Of a stretch of DNA of 64,000 nucleotides, positions 17,131 through 24,533 are shown in pieces. The DNA is from Maccoyibacter sp900556645 (lineage in GTDB: Bacteria > Bacillota > Clostridia > Lachnospirales > Lachnospiraceae). The notes beneath the pieces were generated by a model. That model ran no database searches. It was not told the origin of the DNA and saw only the letters and a program-made list of their open reading frames with translations. A program made the translations under genes and the position numbers. Position 1 is the first letter of the stretch. Every line of letters starts with the position of its first letter. The stretch is taken from the NCBI GenBank assembly GCA_958349535.1, contig CATWDJ010000003.1, positions 62,001 through 126,000 of the forward strand, given 5' to 3'.

Positions 17131-18997
17131 TAAGACGATTTTCAAGAAAAACATTACGCATTTTTGGCCAATCTGGGCAATCTGGCTGGTGGTTCAGATT
17201 TTGGTACTTCCGGTAAACATTTTCCTGCTGACCGGGGATGATTATCTGCGAAGAATCGGTGACGGAGAAAATATAGCACAGATTAAAATGCAGAATTATA
17301 TCAATGCACTGGATATTGCCACAGAACCCATTCTTGTTTTTATAGCTGCACTCATCTGTGCCATGGCAGTATTTTATTATCTTTATCAGAGCAAAAGCTG
17401 CAATATGATGCATGCACTTCCGGTAAGCAGAAAAGAACTGTTTGTGACGAATTATCTGTCCGGCTTGCTCTTTTTAATGATTCCTCAGGCAATTTCCTTT
17501 TTAATAAGTATCTTTGTTTGTCTGGGAAGAAACATTACAGATTTAAAATATCTGTTGTGGAGCTTTTTGATGATTTTAGGCATGGCATTTTTTGCATATA
17601 ATTTTGCGATTTTTGTAGGAATGTTAACCGGACAATTTGTAATTATGCCAATCTTTTTCTTCCTTTTGAACTTTCTGGTCTTAGGAATACGGATGATTTT
17701 AGAAGGAATCATTATGCAGTCTGTCTATGGAATGCGGATGGTTTATGAGATGGGAAAAGAGGAAGTCTTGTCACCGCTTTATTATTTGACCAGGAAAGTA
17801 TCTCTGGTGTTGAACTATTCAGAGGGAGGAGATGCCTATCAGATTGTTGTGACAGGAGGAAAAGAGATTGCATGGTATGCTGTGGCAGCGGTTGTTTTTC
17901 TGGTGCTGAGCTATATTTGCTATAAGAAAAAACAAATAGAAACCGTGGGAGATTTTATCGTGATTTCGTGGATAAAACCGATTTTCCGATGGGGAGCAGT
18001 CCTATGCGGTTCCGGTGTGGCGGTGATACTGGGAAATGAAATTGTGGAGAACATGGTGGGAGGAAACAGCATTCTTCCGGGAGTGGTATGTGCAGTCATA
18101 GTGGGAGCCATTGTGTTCTTTTTGGCAGAGATGCTTTTAGAGAAAAAATTTAAAGTGTTCAGTAAAAAAAGATTATTGGAATGCTGTGGAGTTTTGGGAA
18201 TATCATTGATGATTCTCTGTGCTGTTCAGATGGATGTTATGGGATTTGAGAAGAAGATACCGGAGGTTTCACAGATAAAACAGGCTTATATCCTAATGGA
18301 TATTTGTGTAGAAGGAGATGAGAAAGAAGAAATCAATGAAATTCGGGAGATTCATCAGATGCTGTTACAGGAAAAAGAGGTAATTCAGGAAGCCGTAAAG
18401 GATGAAACGGATACCATGTATGTTACCCTTTGTTATATAATGAAAGACGGAAGCAAACAGGAACGTATCTACGAGATTCCGTGCACAGAAAAATATTATA
18501 ATCAAAACGATTCCGTTTTACGGAAGATTGTGGAAAAAGAAAATCAATATGAGAATTATATGAAAGGAACTTTCGGGAAAAACTATAAAGAGAGTGTTCC
18601 GGTGGCAGCATCTATCGATATGTTCCATCCGGAGAACGATACACAGGAGAATATCAATCTTGGAAGTGAAACGGCGGCAAAGCTTTATGAGGCAATCCAG
18701 GCAGATGTAAAAGAAGGAAATCTCAAAGTGCTGCCATATGAATTGGGACAAAAAGAAAATTACTATAATACCATATATATAGAATTTTACAATCCAAAGG
18801 GATATCAGAGTGTTTTCCCGGAAGAGGCATATGAGGATATTTATACCTATGATTCAGAAGGCAGCAGGGGGGCTTATATTGAATTTTCAAAAGATTGCAG
18901 TCATATATTGGAGGTATTGCAGCAGGCGGATATTTTCAATGAGAATTATAAGCTGATAACCTATGAGGAATTCAACAGAGAAATAGACAAACAATAG
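17105..18997 (+). CDS. ABC-2-type permease with large extracytoplasmic domain
   Basis: The protein of about 630 residues starts best at the ATG at 17105, 8 bp after AGGAGG, rather than the in-frame GTG at 17096. The N-terminal half holds membrane helices in blocks (near residues 20-40, 70-90, 120-220, then 260-360), with the conserved ABC-2 motif SCNMMHALPVSRKELFVTNY. The C-terminal 280 residues after the last helix are hydrophilic and look extracytoplasmic. It forms a transporter with the preceding ATPase, repressed by the GntR protein; similar systems respond to cell-envelope stress. The substrate is unknown. Confidence 0.82.
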   Translation: MPYKTSCFNKTIFKKNITHFWPIWAIWLVVQILVLPVNIFLLTGDDYLRRIGDGENIAQIKMQNYINALDIATEPILVFIAALICAMAVFYYLYQSKSCNMMHALPVSRKELFVTNYLSGLLFLMIPQAISFLISIFVCLGRNITDLKYLLWSFLMILGMAFFAYNFAIFVGMLTGQFVIMPIFFFLLNFLVLGIRMILEGIIMQSVYGMRMVYEMGKEEVLSPLYYLTRKVSLVLNYSEGGDAYQIVVTGGKEIAWYAVAAVVFLVLSYICYKKKQIETVGDFIVISWIKPIFRWGAVLCGSGVAVILGNEIVENMVGGNSILPGVVCAVIVGAIVFFLAEMLLEKKFKVFSKKRLLECCGVLGISLMILCAVQMDVMGFEKKIPEVSQIKQAYILMDICVEGDEKEEINEIREIHQMLLQEKEVIQEAVKDETDTMYVTLCYIMKDGSKQERIYEIPCTEKYYNQNDSVLRKIVEKENQYENYMKGTFGKNYKESVPVAASIDMFHPENDTQENINLGSETAAKLYEAIQADVKEGNLKVLPYELGQKENYYNTIYIEFYNPKGYQSVFPEEAYEDIYTYDSEGSRGAYIEFSKDCSHILEVLQQADIFNENYKLITYEEFNREIDKQ

Positions 18998-19036
18998 AAA
19001 AGACGCACTTCCTTTGGGACTCCTGTTTAAAAATGC

Positions 19037-19065
19037 TTTACAAGAAACGGCAGATATTGTAAAAT
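19037..19065 (+). promoter_or_regulatory. Promoter for der-plsY
   Basis: TTTACA (19037-19042) and TAAAAT (19060-19065) have 17-bp spacing, 34 nt before the der ATG. Confidence 0.45.
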
Positions 19066-19099
19066 CAAGCGGACGGGGATTAAGAAAGGAAGAGTGCAT

Positions 19100-20422
19100 A
19101 TGAGTAAACCGGTTGTAGCAATCGTAGGACGCCCAAATGTGGGAAAGTCTACACTTTTTAACGTGCTGGCAGGAGAGAGGATATCCATTGTTCAGGATAC
19201 ACCGGGAGTAACCAGAGACCGGATTTATGCGGAAGTGACTTGGTTAGATAAAGCATTTACATTAATAGATACCGGAGGAATTGAACCGGACAGTAAAGAT
19301 ATTATATTGTCACAAATGAGAGAGCAGGCGGAAATTGCCATTGATACGGCAGATGTGATTATTTTTATTACAGATGTCCGTCAGGGTTTGCAGGATTCGG
19401 ATGCCAAGGTGGCAGATATGCTGCGGCGTTCACAAAAGCCGGTGGTATTGGTGGTAAATAAAGTGGATAACTTTGATAAGTTTATGCCGGATGTGTATGA
19501 ATTTTATAATCTGGGAATCGGAGATCCGGTTCCGGTTTCGGCGGCATCCCGTTTAGGAATCGGAGATATGCTGGATGTAGTGGTGGAACATTTTCCGAAG
19601 GACAGTGCACAAGAAATAGAGGATGAAAGACCGCGAATCGCAATCGTGGGAAAACCAAATGTGGGAAAATCTTCTATGATTAACCGTATGTTGGGAGAAC
19701 AGCGTGTCATTGTTTCAGATATAGCGGGAACCACCAGAGACGCCATCGACACCAATGTGAAATATGATGGAAAGGATTATGTTTTCATCGATACGGCGGG
19801 ACTGAGAAGAAAGAATAAGATTAAAGAAGAGATAGAGCGTTACAGTATTATCCGTGCAGTAACTGCCGTGGAACGGGCAGATGTGGTCATTGTAGTCATA
19901 GATGCCACGGAGGGAGTTACGGAACAGGATGCGAAGATTGCAGGCATAGCCCATGAGCGGGGAAAAGGAATTATCATAGCCGTTAATAAGTGGGACGCCA
20001 TTGAGAAGAATGATAAAACCGTAAAAGAACATACAGATAGAATTCGTCAGATACTCAGCTTTATGCCTTATGCGGAAATATTGTTTGTTTCTGCAAAAAC
20101 AGGGCAGCGGATGCATAAAATATTTGATATGATAGATATGGTCATTGAAAATAACAGTATGCGGGTTGCCACAGGTGTATTAAATGAGATTATGACAGAG
20201 GCAGTTGCTATGCAGCAGCCACCTTCCGATAAAGGAAAGAGACTCAAGCTTTACTATATTACACAGGTTGCGGTAAAGCCGCCTACATTTGTAATTTTTG
20301 TAAATGATAAACAACTGATGCATTTTTCTTATACCAGATATATTGAGAACCGGATTCGGGATGCTTTTGGATTCCGGGGCACATCACTGAAGTTTATCAT
20401 ACGCGAGAGAAAGGAAGGGTAG
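19100..20422 (+). CDS. der: Ribosome-associated GTPase Der (EngA)
   Basis: The 440-residue protein has two tandem GTPase domains, unique to Der/EngA. Domain 1 has GRPNVGKST (residues 10-18), DTGG and NKVD. Domain 2 has GKPNVGKSS (around residue 184), DTAG and NKWD. A C-terminal KH-like domain follows. It acts in 50S assembly. GAAAGGAAGAG lies upstream of the ATG at 19100; an in-frame GTG at 19094 is less well placed. It is followed after 2 bp by plsY, the usual der-plsY pairing of Clostridia. Confidence 0.97.
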   Translation: MSKPVVAIVGRPNVGKSTLFNVLAGERISIVQDTPGVTRDRIYAEVTWLDKAFTLIDTGGIEPDSKDIILSQMREQAEIAIDTADVIIFITDVRQGLQDSDAKVADMLRRSQKPVVLVVNKVDNFDKFMPDVYEFYNLGIGDPVPVSAASRLGIGDMLDVVVEHFPKDSAQEIEDERPRIAIVGKPNVGKSSMINRMLGEQRVIVSDIAGTTRDAIDTNVKYDGKDYVFIDTAGLRRKNKIKEEIERYSIIRAVTAVERADVVIVVIDATEGVTEQDAKIAGIAHERGKGIIIAVNKWDAIEKNDKTVKEHTDRIRQILSFMPYAEILFVSAKTGQRMHKIFDMIDMVIENNSMRVATGVLNEIMTEAVAMQQPPSDKGKRLKLYYITQVAVKPPTFVIFVNDKQLMHFSYTRYIENRIRDAFGFRGTSLKFIIRERKEG

Positions 20423-20424
20423 GG

Positions 20425-21081
20425 ATGGTAGTCAGCAGAATCCTATGTATCTTAATCGGTTATATCGCAGGACTGTTTCAGACCGGATATATATATGGAA
20501 AGACCCAGAACATTGACATCCGACAGCATGGCAGCGGAAATGCAGGAACCACCAATACGCTGCGAACCTTGGGACTGAAAGCGGGAGCAATTACTTTTGC
20601 AGGAGACTGCGGAAAGGCAATCGTAGCAATTTTGGTTACGTGGCTGATTTTCCATAACAGGTATCCGGATGTTGTAAAGCTTTTGGAACTTTACGCCGGG
20701 CTGGGAGCAATTTTAGGACATAATTTTCCTTTTTATATGAAATTTAAAGGAGGAAAGGGCATCGCCTGTACCACAGGTGTGATTATAGCCTTTCATTGGC
20801 AGATGGCACCGCTTTGTATTCTGGTGTTCATTGCCACAGTACTTATTACAAAATATGTGTCTTTTGGATCTATTTTATTAGTTTCGGTATTTTTGGTGGA
20901 ATTAATTGTCTTTGGACAGACAGGACATCTGCCGATTGCCAACAGTTATCTTCCTGAAATATATATTTTAGGAGCAATCTTTACAGGAATGGCAATCTGG
21001 AGGCACCGGGCAAATATCAAGAGGCTTTTAAGTGGAACAGAAAATAAATTTATAATAAAAGAGATGTTAAAGAAAAAATAA
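20425..21081 (+). CDS. plsY: Acyl-phosphate:glycerol-3-phosphate acyltransferase
   Basis: The 218-residue integral membrane enzyme makes lysophosphatidic acid from acyl-phosphate in the inner leaflet. Diagnostic motifs: the glycine-rich IRQHGSGNAGTTNTLRTLG, the GHNFPFYMKFKGGKGIA loop, and about five hydrophobic helices. It lies 2 bp after der, and a terminator follows immediately. Confidence 0.96.
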   Translation: MVVSRILCILIGYIAGLFQTGYIYGKTQNIDIRQHGSGNAGTTNTLRTLGLKAGAITFAGDCGKAIVAILVTWLIFHNRYPDVVKLLELYAGLGAILGHNFPFYMKFKGGKGIACTTGVIIAFHWQMAPLCILVFIATVLITKYVSFGSILLVSVFLVELIVFGQTGHLPIANSYLPEIYILGAIFTGMAIWRHRANIKRLLSGTENKFIIKEMLKKK

Positions 21082-21107
21082 GGAGGATGGAAACATCCTT
21101 CTTTTTT
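21081..21107 (+). terminator. Terminator of der-plsY
   Basis: AGGAGGATG pairs with CATCCTTCT (one G-T) around GAAA, followed by TTTTT; it begins at the plsY stop codon. Confidence 0.85.
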
Positions 21108-21150
21108 GATGGTTAAATTTGAATATAAAGCGGACAGATCCGCAGTAAAA

Positions 21151-21179
21151 AAAGAACGGCTGGGCAGCCGTTCTTTTTT
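21151..21179 (+). terminator. Second hairpin terminator downstream of plsY
   Basis: A perfect 12-bp stem, AAAGAACGGCTG/CAGCCGTTCTTT, with a 2-nt loop is followed by TTT. It reads as a second intrinsic terminator for forward transcripts; with A-rich flank it could also stop reverse transcripts. Confidence 0.7.
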
Positions 21180-21368
21180 GGGTAATGAGAAAATGAAAAA
21201 CTATTTTGTTAACTTGTTTGATGATGAATTTATTGTAATAAGAAATTATGACAAATCTTTGACTACAATCTAAAAAAATTATGAAAAAATCTAAAAAAAT
21301 AGGAAAGTTTTATTTTGGAAAAGCATTGGAATAAATAAAAGAATGAAAGAAAAAAAGAGAATAAACCA

Positions 21369-21488
21369 ATCGACACTTCTCGAACCAAAAGAATATAGGT
21401 ATTAAGAGAAAAAGATAAGAATAATCGACCGAATCGACGAAATGGCAAAACCGCATCGACGGAAAAAGCTGATTTTGAACAGTATAGT
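21369..21488 (+). promoter_or_regulatory. 0A-like-box promoter region A (forward)
   Basis: The region carries TCGAC-type boxes: ATCGACACTTCTCGAA (21369-21384), TCGACCGAATCGACG (21425-21439) and ATCGACGGAAAAAGCTGA (21455-21472). TATAGT follows at 21483-21488. The order, wording and last-box-to--10 distance (27 bp) match a second region at 23860-23977. The boxes resemble the reverse complement of the Spo0A box TGTCGAA, and the adjacent response regulator has a Spo0A-type DNA-binding domain. The remainder of the 21082-21656 gap holds two terminators, a tiny ORF and the kinase promoter. Confidence 0.5.
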
Positions 21489-21520
21489 TACCTCCAAAAT
21501 CAGCGAAGGAGGTGCGGGAG

Positions 21521-21556
21521 ATGAGATTTTGGATGTGGATTACAAAATTTCTTTAG
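21521..21556 (+). CDS. Candidate 11-residue peptide ORF upstream of histidine kinase
   Basis: A minimal ORF encodes MRFWMWITKFL and follows a near-perfect ribosome site, AAGGAGGT (21506-21513), 7 nt before the ATG. An ACCTCC at 21490-21495 could pair with that site, and GCTGATTTT (21468-21476) and AAAATCAGC (21496-21504) form a competing inverted repeat. The peptide is hydrophobic with two Trp. It could be a leader peptide or a signal peptide sensed by the adjacent kinase; with no homologue evidence it could also be chance. It is too short for gene finders. Confidence 0.35.
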   Translation: MRFWMWITKFL

Positions 21557-21568
21557 GATAGTGTGAAG

Positions 21569-21630
21569 TGTCGAAATTCAGAAGAAACAAAAGAATTACT
21601 ATTGAAAAGAAACACATCAAAAGATATAAT
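21569..21630 (+). promoter_or_regulatory. Kinase promoter with upstream perfect 0A box
   Basis: TTGAAA (21602-21607) and a consensus TATAAT (21625-21630) have exact 17-bp spacing, 26 nt before the kinase ATG. A perfect Spo0A-type box TGTCGAA lies at 21569-21575, about 33 bp upstream of the -35. Confidence 0.6.
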
Positions 21631-21656
21631 GACTCTAGTAAACATGGAGTGTGATT

Positions 21657-23051
21657 ATGTTGGAATATGTGGAATACATAGAGGCAATAGGGATTGTTGT
21701 AAAATGCATAATTTGTATAATCCTTATGGATAAATTCGTAGATTTGGAATCAAATCAAAAAACGTATATGTCCAAGGGAATATTAGTAGGTGTTAATTTT
21801 TTTGTATGGATTTTGGCGAAAAGAATGGGAGTGTTATGGTTTATATTAGCCGAGCTATTAGATATTTTAGAATACTATATTTATCTTATGGTGTCAAAAA
21901 AGACGAAAGTGATAAAAGCATTGGCAATCATTATGGCATCAAAAATAGTAGCTCAAGTAATGGGATTGGCAGTATCCTTTATTATTTCATTGCTGGATAT
22001 GGTGAGTCATAATAAATTTTATAGTTCTCTTTTACTTCTGGGGTATCTGTTAAATTTTATTTTAGTATATTTGTTTTGTGTTCTCAATAAACGATATAAA
22101 TTTCAGCAATTGTTAAAAAAGAAAAGAATACAATATGCATTTGTGATGAATGGAATGATTTTTGTACTTGCCAAACTTATGTTACAGATTTTTTATGATA
22201 GTACAGAGAATGGAGGAAATGTTTTTCTATATGTGGCACTTACCATTCTTGTTATGGGAATCATTCTCGGAACCCTTTGGCTCATTGATTGGTACTATGA
22301 TGAAAAAGAGAAAAAGCTATTGTGGGAAGACAATCGACAGATGTCCCAGCGAATTCATCGGTCGAAGGAAATTCTTCCGGCATTGAGCAGTGCATTGGAT
22401 AATTTGAAAACAGACCATGATACGGAAGAGGTTTATCATATATTAGGGGAGATACATCAATTGTGTGAGGAGCAGATGGAGGATTATAAAGCATTGGATA
22501 GTCAGAGTAAGATATTTCCGGCAACGGGAATCTATTTATTGGATGAGCAGATACAGGTATATAATACAGAGGCAGGAAAGAAGGGAATTCATTTTGATGT
22601 CTTTGTGGGCGAACCTTTGTCAGATGTGTTAAAACAAAGAAAGATAAAAGAATTGGATTTCCTAAGATTAATCGGAGATTTGATGAGAAATGCTTTCCGT
22701 GCTATAGAAAAGAAGGAAGATGGAACAGGAAATATCTTGTTGGTTATGGGCGTCATCGGAGATGTTTTGCAGATAGATATCTATGATGACGGTGTAGCCT
22801 TTCCGCTTTTTATTTTAGATGAATTTGGAAAAAGAGGTAATACAGAAGGCGGAACCGGAAACGGTGTTACTGATATGCTGGAATTGTTGGAAAAGCATAA
22901 AGCCACATATCAATTGACGGAATATGAAAAGGAAGATACTTTTACAAAGGGAATTAGTATCATCTGGGACGGGAAGAACGGAAGATGGATAGACTCTTAC
23001 CGAAACTCAGAGATTTCCAACAAAAGTATTCTACTTCCCAAAGAATTTTAA
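21657..23051 (+). CDS. Membrane sensor histidine kinase, AgrC/GHKL-like
   Basis: The 464-residue protein starts at the ATG at 21657, with GGAG 7 nt upstream; an in-frame GTG is at 21651. About six membrane helices fill residues 10-210, then a short coiled linker leads to a dimerisation segment with candidate phospho-acceptor H234 (RIHRSKEILPAL). The ATPase domain resembles GHKL kinases: N box DLMRNAFRAIEKK, G1 YDDGVAF, G2 EGGTGNGV. The H-box lacks the usual HD..NH wording of AgrC kinases, so the histidine assignment is tentative. It converges on the Spo0A-type regulator and the two 3' ends overlap by 21 bp. No peptide exporter or processing protease is adjacent. Confidence 0.75.
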   Translation: MLEYVEYIEAIGIVVKCIICIILMDKFVDLESNQKTYMSKGILVGVNFFVWILAKRMGVLWFILAELLDILEYYIYLMVSKKTKVIKALAIIMASKIVAQVMGLAVSFIISLLDMVSHNKFYSSLLLLGYLLNFILVYLFCVLNKRYKFQQLLKKKRIQYAFVMNGMIFVLAKLMLQIFYDSTENGGNVFLYVALTILVMGIILGTLWLIDWYYDEKEKKLLWEDNRQMSQRIHRSKEILPALSSALDNLKTDHDTEEVYHILGEIHQLCEEQMEDYKALDSQSKIFPATGIYLLDEQIQVYNTEAGKKGIHFDVFVGEPLSDVLKQRKIKELDFLRLIGDLMRNAFRAIEKKEDGTGNILLVMGVIGDVLQIDIYDDGVAFPLFILDEFGKRGNTEGGTGNGVTDMLELLEKHKATYQLTEYEKEDTFTKGISIIWDGKNGRWIDSYRNSEISNKSILLPKEF

Positions 23052-23795
23052 TTTCATTTTTGAAATAAATTCTCCGTTGCTGGGACGACCATTTTTGTTG
23101 TTGATTTCATAAGGATAGTATTTGGAAAGTGTTACGATGCTTGTATTAGTCCAAACTCGTTCTATGGCGAGACGTATGGCACGTTCAATATTAGAAGGCG
23201 TACTGTGATATTGTCTTGCAAGCATAGGATATATAACCTTAGAAACCTGCAGTGAATCATCCGGGTGGTCAGCAATGAACATAAAAGCAGCAATCAGATA
23301 ATCGGTTCCGGAATATTGGGACAGGAAGCCCATGTTTTCCAATTCCCGTTGGATATGATTTCGCAATATGATTTTTTCGTCTTCATAAGGAGACGGAGCA
23401 GTATCATGGTATTTATATATTTTTTCAATAATGTCCAAAACCTGATTGGCGGTATAGCTGGCATTGGTTTTTTGAAATATAAAATCAATTTTTAAATCAT
23501 AACGCAGGTATTGAGATATGGAGGAAGAACAATTATTGGTTGTTACCACAACAAAAGGCTGAGAAATAGGCATGGCTCTCATTTTTTCAGCAAAAGTAAT
23601 GCCGTTTCCCTCTTCTAATTCCAAGTCTAAAATTACTACGTCAGGAGTCTTTATTTTTAATAAATTTAGACCTTCCTCTTCTTTTCCTGTTTCAGCACAC
23701 AGTTCCAGACGTTCGTGGGAATGAATACTATGTCTGAATTCAGCACGTTTGTCAAGGTTGTCTTCTACCAATAAAATTCTTATTTTATGATTCAT
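23031..23795 (-). CDS. Response regulator with Spo0A-type C-terminal domain
   Basis: The 254-residue protein has a receiver domain with acidic pocket E11/D12, phosphorylation site D57 (VVILDLELEEGNG), the TT switch pair (VVVTTNN) and a conserved Lys (FQKTN). Its C-terminal half resembles Spo0A_C: HIQRELENMGFLSQYSGTDY, KVIYPMLARQYHSTPSNIER and AIRLAIERVW, the recognition-helix region. It is probably not the genuine Spo0A, because it lies in a private kinase locus and the receiver is atypical; that remains inference. GGTGAGG precedes the ATG. Its promoter carries a perfect 0A box on the -35, suggesting self-control. Confidence 0.85.
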   Translation of the reverse strand: MNHKIRILLVEDNLDKRAEFRHSIHSHERLELCAETGKEEEGLNLLKIKTPDVVILDLELEEGNGITFAEKMRAMPISQPFVVVTTNNCSSSISQYLRYDLKIDFIFQKTNASYTANQVLDIIEKIYKYHDTAPSPYEDEKIILRNHIQRELENMGFLSQYSGTDYLIAAFMFIADHPDDSLQVSKVIYPMLARQYHSTPSNIERAIRLAIERVWTNTSIVTLSKYYPYEINNKNGRPSNGEFISKMKLKFFGK

Positions 23796-23836
23796 ATTTC
23801 GTACCTCACCATTACCTTTATAAGAAGTATGGTATT

Positions 23837-23866
23837 ATTATACCACAAACAAAAATAATTTCGACA
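23837..23866 (-). promoter_or_regulatory. Response-regulator promoter with 0A box on the -35
   Basis: On the minus strand TATAAT (23842-23837) is preceded by exactly 17 bp and then GTCGAA, which is part of a perfect TGTCGAA box (23866-23860). Spo0A-activated sigma-A promoters commonly place the box at this position, so positive autoregulation is the simplest reading. The same DNA is the first box of forward region B. Confidence 0.6.
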
Positions 23867-23977
23867 CTTCTCGACGCAAAAAATCCCATAAATAAGCCTT
23901 TTTTGGAGAAAAAATAAAAAAATCGACATAAAGGGCAAAAATTTTCGACGGACAAAGCTGAACAAGAATTGTATAAT
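23860..23977 (+). promoter_or_regulatory. 0A-like-box promoter region B (forward)
   Basis: Boxes TTCGACACTTCTCGACG (23860-23876), ATCGACA (23932-23938) and TTCGACGGACAAAGCTGA (23944-23961) are followed by TATAAT at 23972-23977. The first and last boxes are about 84 bp apart (86 bp in region A), and the last box lies 27 bp from the -10 in both regions. No gene of ordinary length follows until nrdD; the likely product is the RNA at 23984-24346. Confidence 0.5.
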
Positions 23978-23983
23978 CGGCTC

Positions 23984-24346
23984 ATATGGAGTGAAAATCT
24001 ATATGTTTAGAAGGAGTTGTATTTATACAGATAGGAGTACTAGAGAGAAATTGCTACTGACGGAATAAGAGTAACAAAAATAAGAGAAAAGCAATCAGTA
24101 TTATACTAGAAAATGTGAAATATCAAACTTGCCTTAGAAACAATGCCGGATAAAATTATGGGATTGGGAAGTGAAAAACTATATAAAAGGTGTAGCAAAG
24201 AACTTTAAGTAAATCTGTGAAGGCAAGGGGATAGGGAGTGGTACACATAGTATAATTGGCTGATTGCTTTTTTCCGCGAAATAGAGTTTTTGAATTGGTA
24301 GCCCCCGGTAATATTTTAATACCAGAAATATTACCGGGGTTCTTTT
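23984..24346 (+). ncRNA. Candidate small RNA or mini-peptide transcript
   Basis: The interval runs from just after a TATAAT (23972-23977) to a very strong intrinsic terminator (24303-24346) and has no ORF above about 21 codons. Two 21-codon ORFs (24003-24068 and 24143-24208) have weak or no ribosome sites. An unbroken transcript of about 360 nt with its own box-controlled promoter and terminator looks like a regulatory RNA. A second TATAAT at 24250-24255 could start a shorter form. Together with the promoters and the nrdD leader, this accounts for the 23796-24533 gap. Confidence 0.4.
24303..24346 (+). terminator. Strong terminator in the intergenic region before nrdD
   Basis: A perfect 14-bp stem, CCCCGGTAATATTT/AAATATTACCGGGG, with a 9-nt loop is followed by TTCTTTT. 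Confidence 0.9.
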
Positions 24347-24364
24347 CCGGCTCTTGAAATTATC

Positions 24365-24416
24365 TTGACTTTACATATCAGAAATGATAGGATATTACTT
24401 ACACAAGATATGGTGT
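24365..24416 (+). promoter_or_regulatory. nrdD promoter with NrdR-like box
   Basis: TTGACT (24365-24370) and TAGGAT (24388-24393) have 17-bp spacing. Just downstream ACACAAGATATGGTGT (24401-24416) matches the palindromic NrdR box consensus at 14 of 16 positions. NrdR boxes normally occur in pairs; the partner one or three helical turns upstream is not convincing here. A further perfect TTCGACA (0A box, minus orientation) lies at 24476-24482 in the leader. Confidence 0.5.
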
Positions 24417-24533
24417 TGAGAAGGCTAAATAATAAAAGATTCATACAAAATGTAGATGACATAAAATCTATAAAGTTCGACAAAGGACAAAAGAATATTC
24501 TATCGTCAGAAAATATGGGAAAGGATGAATGAG

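Noticed and set aside
21109..21273. A 54-codon forward ORF, with an internal 26-codon version from about 21193, between plsY and the kinase
   Set aside because: The ORF runs through a perfect terminator hairpin and has no ribosome site. The shorter form has only a weak site and no cysteine, so an AgrD-type signal peptide is not supported.
24003..24208. Two 21-codon ORFs inside the candidate small RNA
   Set aside because: Ribosome sites are weak or absent and neither product shows signal-peptide or bacteriocin-like features; kept only as a caveat to the RNA call.
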